A DNA stretch of 64,000 nt, from positions 2,790,001 to 2,854,000 of the forward strand of contig NZ_CP058529.1 of NCBI RefSeq assembly GCF_013401515.1, read 5' to 3'. Under the pieces are notes generated by a model, which had not been told where the DNA came from, did not search any database, and saw only the letters and a program-made list of their open reading frames with translations. How positions within the stretch are numbered: the first letter of the stretch is position 1; every line of letters begins with the position of its first letter. Source of the DNA: Halorarum halophilum (GTDB lineage: Archaea > Halobacteriota > Halobacteria > Halobacteriales > Haloferacaceae). Shown in pieces: positions 34,203 to 42,311 of the stretch. A program made the position numbers and the translations under genes.

Positions 34203-34952
34203 ATGGCATTCACGCTCGACCACGTGATGATGCGCGTCGAGGACATGGACGAGGCGATGGAGTTCTACACCGGTCACTTCGGCTACGAGGAGAAGGACCG
34301 GTGGGACGCCGACACGTTCACCAACGTCCACCTCGGCCCGGCGGACGCGCACGAGGACAGCGCGACGCTCGAACTGACGTACAACCACGACGACCGGACG
34401 TACGACATGGGCGACGCGTGGGGCCACATCGCCGTCCGCGTCGACGACGTGTACGACGCCTATGAGGAACTGATGGACGCCGGCGTCGACGACTACCGCG
34501 ACCCGGACTCCTGTGGCGGCAGCTACGCGTTCGTGAAGGACCCCGACGGCCACGAGATCGAGATCGTCGAGCGCGACCAGGGCGCCCGCTGGTCGCTCGA
34601 CCACACGATGATCCGCGTCGAGGACGCCACCGAGGCGCTCGGCTACTGGCTCCGAACGTTCGAGTACGAGCACACCGGCCGGTGGGAGGCCGACTCGTTC
34701 GCGAACTACTTCATGAAGCCCGAGGGCGCCGCCGACGAGGCGATGGCGGTCGAACTCACCTACAACTACGACGGCCGCTCCTACGAGATGGGCGACGCGT
34801 GGGGCCACCTCGCGGCCCGCGTCGACGACCTCCAGGAGGACTGGGAGACGGTGCTCGAGCGCGGGTCCGAGGACTACCGCGACCCCGAGTCGTGCGACAA
34901 CCGGTACGCGTTCACGAAGGACCAGGACGGGCACGAGATCGAACTGGTCTGA
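34203..34952 (+). CDS. Tandem VOC (glyoxalase-like) protein
   Basis: The protein has 249 residues with two vicinal-oxygen-chelate domains of about 120 residues each, clearly duplicated: LDHVMMRVEDMDEAMEFYTG pairs with LDHTMIRVEDATEALGYWLR, and YDMGDAWGHIAVRVDD pairs with YEMGDAWGHLAARVDD. The metal-ligand His and Glu positions (LDH, TLELTYNH, GHIAV, GHEIEIVE) are present in each half. This matches lactoylglutathione-lyase-like proteins, usually a methylglyoxal or dioxygenase-type enzyme. Haloarchaea lack glutathione, so the true substrate is unclear. A TACCCTTTT box about 30 bases upstream supports the start. Confidence 0.9.
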   Translation: MAFTLDHVMMRVEDMDEAMEFYTGHFGYEEKDRWDADTFTNVHLGPADAHEDSATLELTYNHDDRTYDMGDAWGHIAVRVDDVYDAYEELMDAGVDDYRDPDSCGGSYAFVKDPDGHEIEIVERDQGARWSLDHTMIRVEDATEALGYWLRTFEYEHTGRWEADSFANYFMKPEGAADEAMAVELTYNYDGRSYEMGDAWGHLAARVDDLQEDWETVLERGSEDYRDPESCDNRYAFTKDQDGHEIELV

Positions 34953-35050
34953 GTCTTCGACCTCGTTTCGGCGTCTGATGGTTCGGTTGTTCGGTTGGAA
35001 ACCGCGGTGACGACCGCGAAAGCCCCCGCGGCGCTCGACTCCGGGGCCTC

Positions 35051-35205
35051 GCTGTGCTCCTCGCCTCGGTCACTTCGTTCCCTCGGCTGCGGTGCTTGCT
35101 TCGTCCGCGTTCGTCGAGTTACGGGAGAGCAAGCTCTCCCGAATTCACGGGCGCAAGCGCCCGTGAATGTCGCGGCCCCTTTCAGTCCCACCCGGTGTCA
35201 TTCCG
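35051..35205 (+). repeat. Hairpin-rich dispersed repeat, copy 2
   Basis: It has the same arms as copy 1: GCTGTGCTCCTCGCCTCGG, CTGCGGTGCTTGCTTCGTCC and GCGGCCCCTTTCAGTCCCAC. The inner part differs and holds two perfect hairpins with AA loops: stem GGGAGAGC (35123-35140) and stem TTCACGGGCGC (35144-35167). The gap 34953-35366 has no gene. Reading frames in it are shadows of the repeat. Confidence 0.75.
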
Positions 35206-35366
35206 GGCCGCATCGCTAGCGGCCATCCGGCGAGCACGTCCTGCGGTTGGGGAGGGCGTGGCTTTCATGACGCTTGGCAGTAGTGGTCCGCTTCCTCAGA
35301 CCTTGACAGGGGTCGTCAGCCGGAAAACCAGCCAATGCACCCTCCTCAACCGCCTGCGCTCCACAG

Positions 35367-36818
35367 TCACCCGAACGAAACCACCGGCCGAGAGACGATC
35401 CACAGCGAGAGCACGGTGTAGCCGACCATCAGCACCAGCAGCGGCGCGTGGCCCCGACGCGAAGCTCTCGAATCGCCGTACCGCCGGACTGCGACCCCGT
35501 GGGCGGCCACAACGGCGACGGCGTGTCCGAGGACGACGAGGGCGACCTGCGAGGCCCAGAACGCCGGCAGCGGGAGCCACCAGAGCGGGTCGAGGGCGAT
35601 GAGGGGGACGCCGACCGCCCGGGCCGCCATCGCGACGAGCAGGCCGAGGTTCCGGACCACGTACGGGTAGTTGTGGGCCACCTCGTAGGCGGCCGCGATG
35701 GGGAGGACCGTCGGCGCGAACGCGAGCGACGCGCCCCGGACGGTTCCGGCCGTCCCGCCGCGACCGAGGCGGTCGGCGAGCGCGGCGACGACGGCGAAGG
35801 CGGCGAGGAAGCCGAGCAGTCCGAGCCCGTACAGCACGACGCTCGCGACCGGGCCGAGCCCGAGCGTCCGCCGCGCGGCGAACAGGAGCGTCTGGAACTC
35901 CGGCGTGTTCGTGAAGCCGTCGAAGCTCACGGTGTACACCGCGGCGACGACGAACGCGACGAGCGACCCGTCCGCGACCGGACGGACGCAGTCAGTCCAC
36001 GGGAAGCGGAGCGAGAGCGTTCGCCCCTCGTCCTCGCGGTCGAGGACGGCCACCCGTCCGAACAGCCGGTAGAGCACGGCGAGCGTGTCGGCGCGGCGGA
36101 ACCACTCCCGACCGAAGCAGACGCCGCCGACCAGCATGACGGCGGCGTAGCCCGCGACGACGCCCGCCGTCCCGCGCGGCGACCGCGGGACGAGCGTCAG
36201 CGTGGCCACGACGCCGATCCCGGCGACGAACCCCGCCGTCGCCGGCCAGTGGGCGAGTCGGTCGGGGTACCCGCCGAGCACGGCGACGGCGTCGCCCTCG
36301 AGCCGGCAGAGGCCCTCGTAGGCGGCCCGCCACGGGGAGAGCGTCGGCCAGACGGAGCCGACGACGACGGCCAGCAGCGCGAGCCCCCTGACCCACACCG
36401 GCCAGACGAACACGGTGACGGCGTTCTCCGCGGCGACGCGGGGGCCGAGGAGGCCGTCGAGCACGGCGAGCGCGACGGCCAGGGCGAACCCGACCCGCGC
36501 GAGGTGTCGGGCCGCTTCGACTGGCCGTTCCGGGAGTCGCACCCGTCGGGTCGAATCGTGGGTCGGCACGTCCCCCGACCGCGAGAGCAGCGCGGCCGTC
36601 GCGAGGATCGTGGCCGCCGCGCCGGCGACGAGCAGCGGGAACGGGAGCGGCGCGTCGAACCGCGAGGCGCCGACGTCGTGGGCGGCCGCCCGGTCCGACA
36701 GCGTCGCCACGGCGAGTACCGCAGCGAAAGCGGCGACCGCAACCCGGACCGTTCGCGAGTCCGGCGGCGTCGCTCCGACCGCCCGCGACGTCGTTTCCGT
36801 CCCCCCGTCGTTCGGCAT
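35367..36818 (-). CDS. Multi-pass integral membrane protein, fenitrothion-hydrolase-like family
   Basis: The protein has 483 residues and about 12 hydrophobic segments. After a first helix comes AAAHDVGASRFDAPLPFPLLVAG, which resembles the AHG...DLPLP opening of actinobacterial membrane proteins annotated as fenitrothion hydrolase. The internal PWRAAYEGLCRLEG, RSPRGTAGVV, FGREWFRRADTLAVLYRLFGRVA and PIAAAYEVAHNYPYV blocks are conserved-looking. That enzyme name is probably a poor guide, and no hydrolase motif is evident. It is divergent from a secreted beta-propeller gene 102 bases away. ATG at 36818 avoids a shadow extension. Confidence 0.7.
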   Translation of the reverse strand: MPNDGGTETTSRAVGATPPDSRTVRVAVAAFAAVLAVATLSDRAAAHDVGASRFDAPLPFPLLVAGAAATILATAALLSRSGDVPTHDSTRRVRLPERPVEAARHLARVGFALAVALAVLDGLLGPRVAAENAVTVFVWPVWVRGLALLAVVVGSVWPTLSPWRAAYEGLCRLEGDAVAVLGGYPDRLAHWPATAGFVAGIGVVATLTLVPRSPRGTAGVVAGYAAVMLVGGVCFGREWFRRADTLAVLYRLFGRVAVLDREDEGRTLSLRFPWTDCVRPVADGSLVAFVVAAVYTVSFDGFTNTPEFQTLLFAARRTLGLGPVASVVLYGLGLLGFLAAFAVVAALADRLGRGGTAGTVRGASLAFAPTVLPIAAAYEVAHNYPYVVRNLGLLVAMAARAVGVPLIALDPLWWLPLPAFWASQVALVVLGHAVAVVAAHGVAVRRYGDSRASRRGHAPLLVLMVGYTVLSLWIVSRPVVSFG

Positions 36819-36920
36819 CGTGGGTGCGTTCGCGTACCGCGCGAAAAGCCCCGGTGGTTCGACTCTCGAACGTCGCCCCGCGGTGGGACGGCTTATGCGT
36901 CTCCCCACGAACGGCCGGGT

Positions 36921-38180
36921 ATGCGCCCGCGGACCGCCGCCGTGCTCGTAGTGCTCCTCGGGGTGCTCCTCGCCGGCGTCGGCGCGGTGTTCCTCCAGGA
37001 CGGCGGGGTCACCCTCTCCGAGCGGTGGGTGAGCGAGACGGGCACCGACATCCGGGGGAACCACCACCCCGTCGCGGCCGGCCGGATCGACGGCGAGGGG
37101 ATGGTGTACGCCCCCGTCAGCGCCCCCGGCGGAACCAGCGACTGCCGCCTCGTCGGGCTCCACGCGTCCAACGGCTCTACCCGGTGGTCACACGCCGTCC
37201 CGCCCGCGAACTGCACGCTCCACGCGGTCGCCGACCCGGCGATCGCCGACCCCGACCGGGACGGGACGACCGAGGTGTTCGCCGCCTCGACGACCGAGGA
37301 ACTGCTCGGGTTCGACGCCCATACCGGCGCGGTCGAGTTCCGCGTGACCCTCTCGGAGTACGGCTACACCAAACCGGTGATCGCGGACCTGACCGGCGAC
37401 GGCCGGTCGGAGATCGCGGTCGTCGACGTCTCCGGCACGCTGTTCGTCTACGCGCCCGACGGCTCCCTCGTCTGGGAGCGCGACCTCGGCGGCATCACGA
37501 ACGGCGCCCCGCAGGCAGGCGACTTCACCGGCGACGGGACGCTCGAACTCGCGGTCGGGACCGGCGCAGGCGAGGCGGTCCTGGTCGACGGCGACGGGAC
37601 GACCGTCTGGAACCGGAGCACCTGGGACGAGGCCGTGGGCTGGACAACGAGCGGCCAGGCCGACGCCGACCCGGCCCCCGAGTTCGTCGTCGCGACGACG
37701 GCCGGCACGGTCGGCGTCCTCGACGGGGTGACCGGCGAGACGCAGTGGCGCCGGGACCTCGGGACGCTGGCGTCCGTCCACGCGTTCGGCGACGGGGACG
37801 GCGACGGCGACCCGGAGGTGTACGCCGGCGCCAGGGACAGCGGCCTCCGGGCGTTCGACGCGCGGACCGGCGACCTCGAGTGGACGACGACGCTCACGAC
37901 CGAGGGGACCCAGATGATGCCCCCGCCGCTGCTCGGCGACCTCGACGGCGACGGCGACCCGGAACTGGTCGCCGCGACCAACGACGGCCTGGTGTCGGTC
38001 GTGGACCCGTCGACCGGCGAGGTGCTCGCCACCTACAGCCGCGAGCAGCCGATCTACACGCACCCGACGCTCGCGGACGCCGACGGTGACGGCGCCGTCG
38101 AGGCGTACGTGATCTACGGCGACGGGCGCGTCGTCGCCCTCGGCGCGGGGACTGCCGACGATCCGAGCGGGGCGCTCTGA
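36921..38180 (+). CDS. Membrane-anchored FG-GAP/PQQ-like beta-propeller protein
   Basis: The protein has 419 residues. An uncleaved or Sec-type N-terminal helix (TAAVLVVLLGVLLAGVGAVFL) is followed by an extracellular beta-propeller with repeated calcium-binding-like D-x-D-x-D-G turns (DPDRDGTTEVF, DLTGDGRSEIAV, DFTGDGTLELAV, DGDGDGDPEVYAG, DLDGDGDPELVAAT, DADGDGAVEAYV). These are FG-GAP/VCBS type, mixed with PQQ-type W/L strands (TGDLEWTTTL). It probably binds calcium and faces outside the cell. GGCTTATGCG at 36890 is a TATA-like element 27 bases upstream. The gene is divergent from the membrane gene at 35367. Confidence 0.85.
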   Translation: MRPRTAAVLVVLLGVLLAGVGAVFLQDGGVTLSERWVSETGTDIRGNHHPVAAGRIDGEGMVYAPVSAPGGTSDCRLVGLHASNGSTRWSHAVPPANCTLHAVADPAIADPDRDGTTEVFAASTTEELLGFDAHTGAVEFRVTLSEYGYTKPVIADLTGDGRSEIAVVDVSGTLFVYAPDGSLVWERDLGGITNGAPQAGDFTGDGTLELAVGTGAGEAVLVDGDGTTVWNRSTWDEAVGWTTSGQADADPAPEFVVATTAGTVGVLDGVTGETQWRRDLGTLASVHAFGDGDGDGDPEVYAGARDSGLRAFDARTGDLEWTTTLTTEGTQMMPPPLLGDLDGDGDPELVAATNDGLVSVVDPSTGEVLATYSREQPIYTHPTLADADGDGAVEAYVIYGDGRVVALGAGTADDPSGAL

Positions 38181-38184
38181 CCGG

Positions 38185-38835
38185 TCAGTCGTTGGCGTGG
38201 GCTCGCTCGAACGGGTGGGGCGGCAACCGGAGGTCGTCGAGGTCCGCGAGGTGTTTGACGTTGTAGACGACCTGCAACTCGTCCGTGGTCGGCATCCCGT
38301 TGCAGGACAGTCGGATGCCGCGGTCGGTCATCTCCGACGGGAGGATGTGGTCGATCGGCTGCGTCAGCTCCCCCTCCGTGACGGCGACCGCGCAGTTGGC
38401 GCACGCCCCGCCCCGGCAGGCGTACGGCCACGCGAACCCGCGGTTCTCGGCCGCCTGGAGGAGGGACTCGTGGGGCTCGACGACGAACCGGCCGTAGTCG
38501 CCCGGGTCGAGGCTCTCGGCCGAGGCCTTCTCGAAGAGGTCCGGGTCGTCGAGGTCCCACCCGAAGTCGTCGAGCACCTCGTAGTTGAGGTACTCGACCC
38601 GGGACTGCTCGCTCCCCCGGTGGCCCTCCGGGTCCTCGGGCTCGATCTCGTCACCGTCCCAGTCATCCCCGCCGCCCGACCTGATCTCCTCGTAGGCCGC
38701 CCTGACGAGCCTGAACTCCTCCGCGGAGCCGCCCTGGTCGGGGTGGGTCTCCAGCACCCGGCGTCGGTACGCCTGGTCGACCTCCCACTCCTCCGCATCC
38801 GCATCGATCCGCAGAACGTCGAACGGGGAGTCCAC
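38185..38835 (-). CDS. J-domain-fused [2Fe-2S] ferredoxin
   Basis: The protein has 216 residues. An N-terminal J-domain-like part starts SPFDVLRIDADAEEWEVDQAYRRR and has the HPD motif in LETHPDQGGS. The C-terminal plant-type ferredoxin domain carries the cluster ligands CRGGACANC plus LSCNG, with PYACRGGACANCAVAV. It transfers electrons in the cytoplasm; haloarchaeal ferredoxins serve oxoacid oxidoreductases. The coding start is GTG at 38835, chosen because AGTTTATCAAC at 38859-38869 (minus strand) lies about 29 bases upstream. It ends five bases before the propeller stop on the other strand. Confidence 0.9.
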   Translation of the reverse strand: MDSPFDVLRIDADAEEWEVDQAYRRRVLETHPDQGGSAEEFRLVRAAYEEIRSGGGDDWDGDEIEPEDPEGHRGSEQSRVEYLNYEVLDDFGWDLDDPDLFEKASAESLDPGDYGRFVVEPHESLLQAAENRGFAWPYACRGGACANCAVAVTEGELTQPIDHILPSEMTDRGIRLSCNGMPTTDELQVVYNVKHLADLDDLRLPPHPFERAHAND

Positions 38836-38858
38836 GACCACCGGTAACCGACTCAGGT

Positions 38859-38869
38859 TGATAAACTTC
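38859..38869 (-). promoter_or_regulatory. TATA-like element of the ferredoxin gene
   Basis: The plus-strand stretch GTTGATAAACT reads AGTTTATCAAC on the minus strand. It lies about 29 bases before the GTG at 38835, fixing that unusual start. Confidence 0.5.
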
Positions 38870-38909
38870 TCCGACCGGGCCCCTGCTCGGCCTCCTACTG
38901 CATCCCCGC

Positions 38910-40010
38910 TCAGAACCGCAGGATCGGCTTGATGGCCTCCCCGCTCTCCGAGTCGGCGACGGCCTGCTCGATGTCCTCGAAGTCGTAGAACGTGACGAAC
39001 TCCTCGAACGGGAGTTTCCCCTGCTGGTGGAGCCGCACGAGGTCGGGGACGAACTCCTTGGGGTGTGAGTCGCCCTCGATGATCCCCCGGATCGACCGGC
39101 CGAACAGGAGGTCGTTGACGTCGAAGCTCGCCTCGGTGCCGAGCGGCGGCGCGCCGATGACGCCGCACGTCCCGGTCTGCCGGAGCACGTCAGCGCACTG
39201 GCGGAGGACCTTCGGGTTGCCGGTCGTCTCCAGCGAGTAGTCGGCCCTGCCGCCGAGGTGCTCACGGATCGTCGCGACCACGTCGTCGACCTTCTCGGGG
39301 TTGACCGTCTTCGTCGCGCCGAGTTCCTCCGCCTTCTGCAGTCGGTTCTCCTGCAGGTCGACGACGACGACGTCGCTACACCCCTTGATCTCCGCGCCGA
39401 GCAGGCCGCTCAGGCCGACCGAGCCCGCGCCGAAGATGGCGATCGAGGCGCCCGGCTGCGGGTCAAGCGAGTTGATGACGCCGCCCGCGCCGGTCTGGAT
39501 GCCGCAGCCGAGGGGGCCGAGCAGTTCGAGCGGGGCGTCCTTCGACACGGGGACGACGTTCCGCTCGGTCGCGATGGCGTGGGTGGCGAACGACGACTGG
39601 CCGAAGAACAGCCCACCGAGCCGTTCCTCACCCTTCGAGAGGGGCGAGGAGCCGTCGGTCGTCCGGCTCGCCGCGAAGTTGTGGGAGAAGAACTCCTCGC
39701 AGTAGGCGACGTCGCCGCTCCGGCAGTTCCGACAGCTGTCGTCGTAGTCGAACGAGCAGACGACGTGGTCGCCCGGTTCGACGTCGGTGACGCCCGGGCC
39801 GACCTCCCAAACGACCCCCGACCCCTCGTGGCCCAGTACCGCCGGAAGCGGGGTCGGGAGGTGCTGGTCGCGCACCGAGAGGTCGGTGTGACAGACGCCC
39901 GCGCCGACCATCTCGACGAGCACCTCGCCGGCCCGGGGTCGCTCCAGTTCCACCGTCTCGAGTTCGAACGGCCCGCCCTCCTCCCGGACGACCGCGGCCT
40001 CGATCTCCAT
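38910..40010 (-). CDS. Zinc-dependent alcohol dehydrogenase
   Basis: The protein has 366 residues. Catalytic zinc ligands are in [13 protein letters not shown] and GHEGSGVV. Structural zinc cysteines follow in [15 protein letters not shown], with one further Cys in [14 protein letters not shown] binding is in [11 protein letters not shown] and [10 protein letters not shown], where Asp after the second strand favours NAD over NADP. It resembles class III or aryl-alcohol dehydrogenases in length and layout. The likely reaction is alcohol to aldehyde oxidation. ATG at 40010 lies 27 bases after the TATA-like ATTATGC on the minus strand, so the extra N-terminal MRYAVTHSD is not expected to be made. 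Confidence 0.93.
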   Translation of the reverse strand: MEIEAAVVREEGGPFELETVELERPRAGEVLVEMVGAGVCHTDLSVRDQHLPTPLPAVLGHEGSGVVWEVGPGVTDVEPGDHVVCSFDYDDSCRNCRSGDVAYCEEFFSHNFAASRTTDGSSPLSKGEERLGGLFFGQSSFATHAIATERNVVPVSKDAPLELLGPLGCGIQTGAGGVINSLDPQPGASIAIFGAGSVGLSGLLGAEIKGCSDVVVVDLQENRLQKAEELGATKTVNPEKVDDVVATIREHLGGRADYSLETTGNPKVLRQCADVLRQTGTCGVIGAPPLGTEASFDVNDLLFGRSIRGIIEGDSHPKEFVPDLVRLHQQGKLPFEEFVTFYDFEDIEQAVADSESGEAIKPILRF

Positions 40011-40160
40011 GTCCGAGTGTGTGACCGCATACCGCATAATAGCTGGTGCCGGGTCGCCGAACGCCGCGTTCCGACCGCCATCCCCCCCCCGGGCACCCGA
40101 CCCCCGACAGCCCCGACACGCATCGGAAGGTCCTTCGGGGTCGCCCCACCCACCCCGGGT

Positions 40161-40973
40161 ATGGACCGGTCGCTCGTCGTCGCGCTCGTCGTCGGCGTCC
40201 TCCAGGGCGTCTTCGAGTGGCTCCCCATCTCCAGCGAGGGGAACGTCGCCCTCGCACTCTCGCTGCTCGGGCGTTCGCCCGCCGACGCCGTCGCGTTCGC
40301 CCTCTTCCTCCACCTCGGGACCGCGCTCTCGGCGACCGTCTACTACCGCGCGGAACTGCGCGAGGTGCTGGCGCTCCTCCCCGCCTGGCGCCCAGGTTCG
40401 GCGTTCGAGGGCGACCAGGCGACCGTCACGTTCCTCGCGGTCGGGACGCTCGTCTCGGGCGTCGTCGGCATCGCCGCCTACTCGACGCTCCTTACAGTGG
40501 TCTCGGAGCTGGCCGGGGGGCTGTTCGTCGTCCTCGTCGGTGTCCTGCTCGTCCTCACGGGCCTGTTCCAGCGGCGCTCGAGCGCCGTCTCGCTCGGCGG
40601 CCGCGAGGACCCGGATCTCCTCGACGCGCTTCTCGTCGGCGTCGCCCAGGGGGTCGCCATCCTCCCCGGCGTCTCTCGCTCGGGAACGACCGCAGGGGCG
40701 CTCCTGCTCAGGGGTCACGACGGCCCCGACGCGTTCCGGTTCTCGTTCCTCCTCTCCATCCCCGCGGCAGTGGGTGGAGGGCTGCTCGCGTACCTCGACG
40801 CGGGGCTCGGCGACCTCTCGCCCACTGCCGCGATCGTCGCGCTGGGGGCCGCCGCCGCCGTCGGCTTCCTCACCATCGACGCGCTGATGCGGGTCGTCGA
40901 GCGGGTGTCCTTCTGGGCGGTCTGTGTCGGCCTCGGCGCGCTGGCGGTGCTCGGCGGGTTGCTGGTCGTCTGA
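40161..40973 (+). CDS. uppP: Undecaprenyl-diphosphatase-like (UppP/BacA family)
   Basis: The protein has 270 residues and about eight membrane segments. Family active-site blocks are GVLQGVFEWLPISSEGN near 12-28 and VAQGVAILPGVSRSGTTAGALLLRG near 160-184. It removes a phosphate from polyprenyl diphosphate in the membrane. In archaea the substrate would be a dolichol-type or other polyprenyl carrier used in surface glycan assembly. It is the last conserved gene before the lower-GC accessory region. Confidence 0.93.
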   Translation: MDRSLVVALVVGVLQGVFEWLPISSEGNVALALSLLGRSPADAVAFALFLHLGTALSATVYYRAELREVLALLPAWRPGSAFEGDQATVTFLAVGTLVSGVVGIAAYSTLLTVVSELAGGLFVVLVGVLLVLTGLFQRRSSAVSLGGREDPDLLDALLVGVAQGVAILPGVSRSGTTAGALLLRGHDGPDAFRFSFLLSIPAAVGGGLLAYLDAGLGDLSPTAAIVALGAAAAVGFLTIDALMRVVERVSFWAVCVGLGALAVLGGLLVV

Positions 40974-41187
40974 GTCGAACCCGATCGAACTCCCACGAGG
41001 ACGAACGGGAAACTCTACCCTGTTGAGCCCCTCAGAACCTGATACGAACCGTGTGGTAGATACAGAGAAGTATTCAGCATAGCGCCAGTATTTGATTCAG
41101 AGATACCCAACTGAACCAGTCGCTACGTAGACCCGCGAACTGATCGGCGGAATTTCTATCAGGTACAGATGACGTTCGTCGAGCCAC

Positions 41188-41208
41188 GCTGAATACATAG
41201 CGCGTATC
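41188..41208 (+). repeat. Accessory-region repeat, site 1
   Basis: The core is CTGAATACATAGCGCGTAT. It lies 54 bases past the stop of the 66-residue gene that follows on the minus strand. A partial relative (GTATTCAGCATAGCGCC, 41070-41086) lies just before it. The gap 40974-41262 otherwise has only the fragmentary frame read on the minus strand from this site (LDERHLYLIEIPP), which may be a gene remnant. Confidence 0.6.
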
Positions 41209-41262
41209 TTGGACGGTGTCTCCTCCAGCTTCTGGGTTAGCGAATCGGTCAGTACTGGGGAT

Positions 41263-41463
41263 CTACGTGTCGATATGGTGTACTGCCTCCGGGGAAAGGA
41301 GGCGACCAGTTGAGAGTTCGACCCACCCGTTTGCGAGCACACGAAGTTCTCCTTCGTGGAGGACGGTTTCCTGGTCGAAGTCGGCATACACGATCGCGTT
41401 CTGGTACTCCTGTACGATGTTTTCAGCGAACTCCTCCCAAAGTGATTCGGTCGAGATAACCAT
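41263..41463 (-). CDS. Orphan acidic protein, 66 residues
   Basis: The frame starts MVISTESLWEEFAENIVQEY and has AIVYADFDQETVLHEGELRVLANGWVELSTGRLLSPEAVHHID. It is an acidic, compact sequence with alternating strands and helices. ATG at 41463 lies 25 bases after CTTTATTG (41484-41491, minus strand), a good leaderless promoter. No family is recognised. It lies between repeat sites 1 and 2. Confidence 0.6.
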   Translation of the reverse strand: MVISTESLWEEFAENIVQEYQNAIVYADFDQETVLHEGELRVLANGWVELSTGRLLSPEAVHHIDT

Positions 41464-41609
41464 ATTGTCACATTCGACAAGCGCAATAAAGTAGTTCCGG
41501 GTGATCCGACTACTCGTTCCACAGCGTGTGCCCTCCGAAATACGCAGATCCACCGAGCAGGCGGTTCACCAGGCTCAGCGTGAAACAGATGAAGTCGTTG
41601 TGCTGAACT

Positions 41610-41689
41610 CGCCCTCTGTAGTCAGTACGCTGCATCTGACAGTGGCCACGTAGGTCGGCCCCCTCCATACGAGATACAGGGCGCATGTC
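41610..41689 (+). repeat. Accessory-region repeat, site 2 (long form, diverged)
   Basis: It starts CCCTCTGTAGTCAGTACGC and ends GATACAGGGCGCATGTC. The order matches the long copies at 43580, 45794 and 46381. Internal sequence is more diverged. The gap 41464-41769 holds this element and the promoter of the next gene (CCTAATCGC near 41738). Confidence 0.55.
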
Positions 41690-41769
41690 TCGCTGAAATC
41701 CGGCCCCGGATCGATGCCGTCGACTTTTGCAAGCCTAATCGCTATGCGGTTCACGACCCGAGACCTCCC

Positions 41770-41982
41770 ATGGTCAACTGGAGAAAATACTGGGCCGCGA
41801 TCGGCGTCGCCGAACTGCTAATCCTTGGAACGCTGTTTTTCCTCTTTCCCGAACCCATCACATCGGTCCTGGGTATCGCTCTCGTTCTCCTCGCTGCCGG
41901 GGTTTGGATCGCCGGATGGTATCGGGGAGACCGGGAATCACCGGAGCGTTCAGAGACCGAACGGCGGAGCGTTCGCCGATAA
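41770..41982 (+). CDS. Small membrane protein, 70 residues
   Basis: The frame starts MVNWRKYWAAIGVAELLILG and has two hydrophobic helices (LILGTLFFLFP and SVLGIALVLLAAGVWIAGWY), followed by a charged tail rich in Arg and Glu (RGDRESPERSETERRSVRR). A CCTAATC element lies about 30 bases upstream. Function is unknown. It sits between repeat sites 2 and 3. Confidence 0.65.
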   Translation: MVNWRKYWAAIGVAELLILGTLFFLFPEPITSVLGIALVLLAAGVWIAGWYRGDRESPERSETERRSVRR

Positions 41983-42163
41983 CGACGACCACATCACCTG
42001 AACTGGTGCTGGAAAATGAGGTCTCGGCAGTTAATCCCCGTTTCGCATTACGTGGCCAACCCCGTTGGCCCGAACGAATCCTTGCTTCCGAAGGAACGCT
42101 GAATCCACTCTCTGTATCTCGCACGCCGCTTCTGGCTGAACTCTGGTAGTTTGTCGAGGCGCT

Positions 42164-42184
42164 GCTGAATACAGAGCGCGTATC
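42164..42184 (+). repeat. Accessory-region repeat, site 3
   Basis: The core is CTGAATACAGAGCGCGTAT, an exact match to the consensus, followed by CGGTCAC as at site 5. It lies about 180 bases after the 70-residue gene and 128 bases before the 338-residue gene. The sequence 41983-42163 shows no gene I can support. Confidence 0.65.
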
Positions 42185-42216
42185 GGTCACCAAGTTTTCG
42201 TAATTACCTCTTGTAG

Positions 42217-42288
42217 GAATACTCCAAACAGTGGGTGGAGACGATCGACTACGAGGGAGGCGGCACCAAGTACCTCGTTTTCAAGTGA
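42217..42288 (+). pseudogene. Truncated 3' end of an unknown gene
   Basis: A short open stretch reads EYSKQWVETIDYEGGGTKY and then LVFK before its stop codon at 42286-42288. An in-frame stop lies just before it at 42214. The wording is protein-like, with haloarchaeal codon use. It looks like the last 23 codons of a gene whose front is gone, right after repeat site 3. The parent gene is not identified. Confidence 0.4.
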
Positions 42289-42311
42289 CCTGCCCAATCG
42301 GGTGAGCCAGT

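Noticed and set aside
35054-35366. A possible tRNA or structured RNA gene after repeat copy 2
   Set aside because: I could not fold a cloverleaf or find the T-loop GTTCRA pattern in the right spacing. The strong hairpins belong to the repeat.
41097-41522. A 141-codon minus-strand frame through repeat site 1
   Set aside because: It overlaps the better 66-residue gene in another frame and its front half is low-complexity. Only its last 40 or so codons look protein-like, so at most it is a remnant.
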